Origin: Gammaproteobacteria bacterium
GTDB taxonomy: Bacteria > Pseudomonadota > Gammaproteobacteria > Arenicellales > Poriferihabitantaceae
Assembly (NCBI GenBank): GCA_030432755.1
Contig: JAUILZ010000024.1
Location: 1-43,925, forward strand
Length of the DNA stretch: 43,925 bases
Direction of reading: 5' to 3'
The notes beneath the pieces are model-generated. The model saw only the letters and a list, made by a program, of their open reading frames with translations, did not search any database and had not been told where the DNA came from. The translations under genes were made by a program, and so were the position numbers. Below are positions 40,743 through 43,925 of this stretch, piece after piece; the first letter of the stretch is position 1; each line of letters begins with the position of its first letter.

Positions 40743-41021
40743 CCGAACGCGAAATTTGCCTGTCAGGTACGGTATCTTGTTATTAAATATGACATAAATA
40801 TACGTTTTCGGGGTTGTAACTCGACGCGAAAACGATTAGCTTAGAGATCGAAGCTGGAACCGAGGTGAAGTTGTGAGGTTTGTGAGGTGCAGTCGAAACA
40901 TTTCACAGTTTGCCCAGGGAGAGAGAACCGGCTTCTTAATTCAATCCACATCAAGTAATCAGTGCGCGGGAAAAACCGGGTCATGGACTCGGCGTATCCT
41001 GCAAAAACAGGAGCAGAGCGA
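40743..41021 (+). promoter_or_regulatory. csrA upstream leader region
   Basis: This 279-base region is AT-rich at its start. TTGTTA at 40777-40782 and TATACG at 40799-40804 (16-base spacing) are a possible promoter. An inverted repeat CGTTTTCG/CGAAAACG (40803-40810, 40827-40834) follows, then a perfect 9-base tandem repeat TTGTGAGGT at 40871-40888. The ribosome-binding AGGAG (41009-41013) contains GGA, the core of CsrA sites, so autoregulation is possible. I see no gene in it. Confidence 0.4.
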
Positions 41022-41303
41022 ATGTTAATTCTTACTCGTAGAATCGGTGAGTCCGTATTTATTGGTGAAGAAGTACGGATGACCGTACTCGGCGTCCGCG
41101 GGACCCAGGTACGGATCGGGATCAACGCACCCAAGGACGTCCCGGTACACCGGGAGGAAATCTACTACCGGATCAAGAATGAGCAGGGTGGCGGCAACCA
41201 TTTCGAAAATGGAGACCGCGGTTACGACCAGGGCTACAACGGCAACGGAAACCACTACGACCACCAGGAAATGCAGGACTACGGCGATCCCCATAACTCC
41301 TGA
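41022..41303 (+). CDS. csrA: Carbon storage regulator CsrA with extended tail
   Basis: CsrA is a dimeric RNA-binding protein that represses or activates translation by binding GGA sites in leaders. The first 52 residues are canonical: [36 protein letters not shown] with the RNA-contacting Arg44. ATG 41022 is chosen because AGGAG (41009-41013) lies upstream and the protein then begins exactly as CsrA does. The product is 93 residues, against about 61 in E. coli; the extra tail from about residue 54 is low in complexity, rich in Asn, Gly, His, Tyr and Asp ([16 protein letters not shown]). The position after lysC and before tRNA-Ser is the conserved gammaproteobacterial one. Confidence 0.95.
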   Translation: MLILTRRIGESVFIGEEVRMTVLGVRGTQVRIGINAPKDVPVHREEIYYRIKNEQGGGNHFENGDRGYDQGYNGNGNHYDHQEMQDYGDPHNS

Positions 41304-41362
41304 GGCTCGACCCGGGGTAAAATCCCCCAATCCAGGTCGCCTGGTGTAAACTCGGCGTCCGC

Positions 41363-41453
41363 GGAGAGGTGGCCGAGTGGCTGAAGGCGCGCCCCTGCTA
41401 AGGGCGTATACGTTAATAGCGTATCGAGGGTTCGAATCCCTCTCTCTCCGCCA
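41363..41453 (+). tRNA. tRNA-Ser (anticodon GCU)
   Basis: The 91-base gene folds as a type II tRNA. GGAGAGG pairs with TCTCTCC in the acceptor stem, the anticodon loop CTGCTAA gives anticodon GCT, a long variable arm (GTATACG...CGTATC-like) follows, and the T arm is GAGGGTTCGAATCCCTC. CCA is encoded at the end. TAAACT at 41347-41352 followed by a GC-rich discriminator could be its -10. It matches serV after csrA in E. coli. Confidence 0.96.
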
Positions 41454-41472
41454 AAAATTTTAGACCAATCAC

Positions 41473-41549
41473 GCGCCCGTAGCTCAGTTGGATAGAGTAC
41501 CTGGCTACGAACCAGGTGGTCGGAGGTTCGAATCCTTCCGGGCGCGCCA
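41473..41549 (+). tRNA. tRNA-Arg (anticodon ACG)
   Basis: The 77-base gene folds as a normal tRNA. GCGCCCG pairs with CGGGCGC in the acceptor stem, the D arm is AGCTCAGTTGGATAGAG, the anticodon stem CCTGG/CCAGG carries loop CTACGAA (anticodon ACG), and the T arm includes GGTTCGAATCC. CCA is encoded. It lies 19 bases after tRNA-Ser and corresponds to the argV position after serV in E. coli. Directly downstream the accessory restriction-modification block begins, so its 3' end is a candidate attachment site. Confidence 0.96.
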
Positions 41550-41927
41550 AACTATAAAAAATACAATAGCTTAAGTTTATATTCTGGAGCTATTGAAAGG
41601 CCCGAAAGGCCACTTCGCCAGCATTTTCCCCGCACTCGCGGGGAAAATGTGGCACGCATACGGTACCAATGCGAAATGCACTTGGTCGATGCGAACTGGC
41701 GACAGTTATTCCTCTAGCGTTGCCACTGTTGTCGATTGCGGACAACACTTCAAGTGATGTCTGCAAGCATGCAGTCGGTCAGGCGTGCGTAGCCACGACC
41801 GGGTATGTTTGCTGTCCAGATAAACAGTGCGGTTGCTTTTGGTGATGCGCATACAGTGCAGGTCGGGATGCTTGCAGAATGCGTTTACACTAACGCCCCT
41901 CCGCGAGGTATTACTGAAAGCTGGCCA
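41550..41927 (+). other. Gene-free region between tRNA-Arg and hsdM
   Basis: This 378-base stretch is lower in GC than the core genes and lacks a gene I can support. It holds two hairpins: CAATAGCT (41564-41571) with AGCTATTG (41588-41595), and a 12-base perfect stem at 41622-41649. The open frame running into hsdM from 41805 is not preceded by a ribosome-binding site. The minus-strand frame ending at 41706 mostly overlaps hsdM and is not credible. The sequence suggests the junction of an inserted block. Confidence 0.5.
41622..41649. repeat. Perfect 12-bp inverted repeat after tRNA-Arg
   Basis: CATTTTCCCCGC (41622-41633) and GCGGGGAAAATG (41638-41649) are perfect complements around a 4-base loop ACTC. 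It is the strongest palindrome in this intergenic region and lies 73 bases after the tRNA-Arg. It could terminate the tRNA transcript, although no T run follows, or be a protein-binding site at the island junction. The core resembles the stem of some type I-E CRISPR repeats, but only a single copy exists. Confidence 0.6.
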
Positions 41928-43481
41928 ATGCCAAGAAAAGCCAAAGCCCCAAAGGCCACTGAGCCACTGGAGAAGACTCTCTGGAAAAGCGCCGACAAGC
42001 TGCGCAAGAACATGGACGCCGCCGAGTACAAGCACATCGTGCTCGGCCTGATCTTCCTCAAATATATTTCCGACGCCTTCGAGGAACTTCACGCCAAGCT
42101 GGCGGCCGGTGAGGGCGACTACGAGGGCGCCGATCCCGAGGACCCGGACGAGTACCGTGCCGAGCGGGTGTTCTTCGTGCCCGCCAACGCCCGCTGGAAC
42201 CACCTGCAGGCCCGCGCCAAGCTGCCCGAGATTGGCAAGGACGTGGACGAGGCCATGGAGGCCATCGAGAAGGAGAACTCCACCCTCAAGGGGGTGCTGC
42301 CCAAGCAGTACGCTCGTCAGAACCTCGACAAGGCCAGCCTGGGCGCCTTGATCGACCTGATCGCCGGCATCGCCTTGGGTGACTCCAAATCCAAGAGCCA
42401 GGACCTGCTGGGGCGCGTGTACGAGTACTTCCTGGGCGAGTTCGCCGCTGCCGAGGGCAAGAAGGGCGGCCAGTTCTACACCCCTGTCAGCATCGTCAAG
42501 CTGCTGGTCAACATGCTGGAACCCTACAAGGGGCGCCTCTACGACCCCTGCTGCGGCTCAGGCGGCATGTTCGTGCAGGCCGAGAAGCTGGTGGAGGCCC
42601 ACCGGGGCCGTATCGATGACATCTCCATCTACGGCCAGGAGTCCAACCAGACCACCTACCGCCTGTGCCGCATGAACCTGGCCATCCGCGGCATCGACGG
42701 CTCCAACGTGCGCTGGAATGGCGAGGGCAGCTTCCTAAACGACGCTCACAAGGACATGAAGGCCGAGTTCATCATCGCCAACCCGCCCTTCAACGACTCC
42801 GACTGGTCCGGCGAACTGCTGCGCGACGACCCCCGCTGGCAATACGGCGTACCGCCCACCGGCAACGCCAACTTCGCCTGGATGCAGCACATGATCTACC
42901 ACCTCTCCCCCACCGGGATGCTGGGGCTTGTGCTGGCCAACGGCTCGCTGTCCTCCAATTCCGGGGGCGAGGGCGACATCCGCAGAGCCATTGTCGAGGC
43001 CAAACTGGTGGACTGCATCGTGGCCCTACCGGACAAGTTGTTCTACAACACCGGCATACCGGCCTGCCTGTGGTTTATCTCCCGGGACCGCAAGAACCAC
43101 AACTTCCGCGACCGGGAGGACGAGGTCTTGTTTATCGATGCCCGCAATATGGGCGAGATGGTTACCCGCCGGAACCGCGACTTCTCCGACCAGGACATTG
43201 CCCGTATCGCGGACACCTACCACGCCTGGCGCAACCAGGACGGCGGGTATGAAGACGAGAAGGGCTTCTGCAAGGCTGCCTCACTGGACGAGGTGCTGAA
43301 GCACAATCATGTGCTGACCCCTGGGCGATATGTTGGGATTCCGGATGCGGAAGATGATGGGGTGCCGTTTGACGAGAAGATGGGCTCTCTTGCTTCTGAA
43401 TTATCCAAGCAAATTGAGCGAGGGCACGACCTCGACTCCCAAATTGTGAGCACGCTCACTGCTCTAAGGATCACAACATGA
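41928..43481 (+). CDS. hsdM: Type I restriction-modification DNA methyltransferase subunit HsdM
   Basis: HsdM is the adenine-N6 methyltransferase subunit of a type I system; with HsdS it modifies host sites, and with HsdR it restricts foreign DNA. From ATG 41928 the product is 517 residues. It has an N-terminal helical domain ([18 protein letters not shown], residues 18-35; then [16 protein letters not shown]), the region [18 protein letters not shown] motif [11 protein letters not shown] at about 206 and the catalytic NPPF at about 285. ATG 41928 fits family N-termini; upstream codons to 41805 do not. Its TGA overlaps the hsdS ATG. hsdR is not in the window and may lie beyond the IS or not exist. 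Confidence 0.95.
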   Translation: MPRKAKAPKATEPLEKTLWKSADKLRKNMDAAEYKHIVLGLIFLKYISDAFEELHAKLAAGEGDYEGADPEDPDEYRAERVFFVPANARWNHLQARAKLPEIGKDVDEAMEAIEKENSTLKGVLPKQYARQNLDKASLGALIDLIAGIALGDSKSKSQDLLGRVYEYFLGEFAAAEGKKGGQFYTPVSIVKLLVNMLEPYKGRLYDPCCGSGGMFVQAEKLVEAHRGRIDDISIYGQESNQTTYRLCRMNLAIRGIDGSNVRWNGEGSFLNDAHKDMKAEFIIANPPFNDSDWSGELLRDDPRWQYGVPPTGNANFAWMQHMIYHLSPTGMLGLVLANGSLSSNSGGEGDIRRAIVEAKLVDCIVALPDKLFYNTGIPACLWFISRDRKNHNFRDREDEVLFIDARNMGEMVTRRNRDFSDQDIARIADTYHAWRNQDGGYEDEKGFCKAASLDEVLKHNHVLTPGRYVGIPDAEDDGVPFDEKMGSLASELSKQIERGHDLDSQIVSTLTALRITT

Positions 43482-43807
43482 CTGATGTTGCAGTCTCAAG
43501 CACTGTGGGTGACTTTGTCGAACTCCAGCGTGGAACTACCTACAAGGGCAGTTTGGTAGGCAAACCAGGCCCGGCACTGCTGGGGCTCGGTTCAATTATG
43601 GCCAATGGCGGATTCAAGGAGGGTGGTTATGACACCTACGGTGGAGATTGCCCTGAAAAGCTCATGGTTCCCGTTGGTGGCCTTTACGTTTCTCTGAAAG
43701 ACGTAACCCAATCCGCTGATATGCTGGGTGCAGTGGCGAGGGTGCCTAAACAGGTCCGGGCGGGGCGCTTAACGCAAGACACTGTAAAACTTGTACTCTG
43801 GAGTTGA
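43478..43807 (+). pseudogene. hsdS: HsdS specificity subunit, 5' fragment interrupted by IS
   Basis: The ATG overlaps the hsdM stop (ATGA), the usual hsdM-hsdS arrangement. The 109 codons present read VGDFVELQRGTTYKGS, a typical start of the first target-recognition domain, then PALLGLGSIMANGGF and GGLYVSLKDVTQSADM. HsdS is normally about 400 residues with two target-recognition domains, so only half of the first remains. Codon 109 is AGT at 43802-43804, and the stop TGA (43805-43807) is the first three bases of the insertion sequence. The system is likely unable to recognise its site unless another hsdS is encoded elsewhere. Base use is less GC-rich than in hsdM. Confidence 0.85.
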
Positions 43808-43925
43808 CCCGGTTCTGTGGACACTTACACTCTACGGAGGAGGTATCCACTATGCCAAAGTCACGCAACCCCTACCCACTAGAATTTCGCCAGCAGATTG
43901 TCGAACTGGTCCGAGCGGGCAGGAC
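43805..43925 (+). mobile_element. Insertion sequence left end, IS3-family-like (partial)
   Basis: The element starts at TGACCCGGTTCTGTGGACAC, directly where hsdS breaks, and runs off the right edge. Beginning with TG and having a transposase start with a strong ribosome-binding site shortly inside is typical of IS3-family ends. The right inverted repeat and target-site duplication lie outside the window, so family and boundaries remain tentative. Confidence 0.75.
43852..43925 (+). CDS. IS3-like transposase OrfA, N-terminus (partial)
   Basis: Translation from ATG 43852 gives MPKSRNPYPLEFRQQIVEL followed by VRAGR, then the window ends. The pattern YP-x-EFR-x-x-x-V-x-L-x-R is that of the helix-turn-helix OrfA of IS3-family elements (HTH_Tnp_1). 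A strong GGAGGAGG lies at 43836-43843, just upstream. Only about 24 codons are visible, so the specific element cannot be named. Confidence 0.8.
   Translation, partial: MPKSRNPYPLEFRQQIVELVRAGR

Noticed and set aside
41622..41649. CRISPR repeat-like hairpin (CCCCGC-ACTC-GCGGGG core similar to type I-E repeats)
   Set aside because: Only one copy is present, the palindrome extends symmetrically into AAAATG/CATTTT unlike real repeats, and no spacers or cas genes are nearby.
41706..42203. Minus-strand 165-codon frame across the tRNA-Arg/hsdM junction
   Set aside because: Most of it is antisense to hsdM and the remainder shows no family features; it may only be chance.

Overview
The window is GC-rich, densely packed chromosomal DNA from a gammaproteobacterium. 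The evidence is gene order. It carries the ndk-rlmN-pilF-rodZ-hisS-yfgM-bamB-der string, the rpsP-rimM-trmD-rplS operon, a monofunctional-type RelA, and recA-recX-alaS-lysC-csrA followed by tRNA-Ser(GCU) and tRNA-Arg(ACG). All of these are classic gammaproteobacterial arrangements. The genus cannot be named from sequence alone.

Layout. 1-2.2 kb: start of a membrane protein on the minus strand, a stand-alone A-type Fe-S carrier and the tRNA methylthiotransferase MtaB. 2.2-10.5 kb: ndk to der, a tightly packed run (several stop/start overlaps) for nucleotide balance, rRNA/tRNA modification, pilus assembly, cell shape, histidyl-tRNA charging and outer-membrane assembly; ispG, usually between rodZ and hisS, is absent. 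10.4-13.1 kb (minus): a degenerate LytM/M23 protein, xseA and a small lipoprotein. 13.2-18.5 kb: ribosomal/tRNA-modification operon, a large periplasmic helical-repeat protein whose 5' coding region contains an intrinsic terminator, xerD and a YjbQ-family gene. 18.5-20.8 kb (minus): a compact three-gene cassette of PqqD-like protein, HPr-kinase-like protein and nucleotidyltransferase. 20.9-24.3 kb: relA and an aminotransferase. 24.4-25.9 kb: an inverted repeat pair and an orphan Cache-HAMP sensor with no output domain.

26.2-33.6 kb is a co-directional accessory catabolic region: LigB-type dioxygenase, CoA-ester lyase, GlxA-type AraC regulator, non-pyrrolysine MttB-family methyltransferase, a dimethylglycine-dehydrogenase-like FAD/GcvT fusion and a cupin. 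The last three look like a demethylation module for a quaternary or N-methylated amine. No corrinoid protein is encoded nearby, which makes it the most interesting candidate for undescribed biochemistry here.

33.6-41.6 kb returns to core genes: a methyltransferase, SixA, recA (with an unusual palindrome over its promoter), recX, alaS, lysC (with a likely internal start for a beta subunit), csrA (with a long low-complexity tail) and the two tRNAs. Directly after tRNA-Arg an accessory block begins: a type I restriction-modification locus, hsdM then hsdS. hsdS is cut by an IS3-like element that runs off the right edge and whose first three bases supply the stop codon.

All calls come from reading the sequence and recalling protein families; no database search was run. 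Start codons were chosen from ribosome-binding sites, overlaps and family length where possible.
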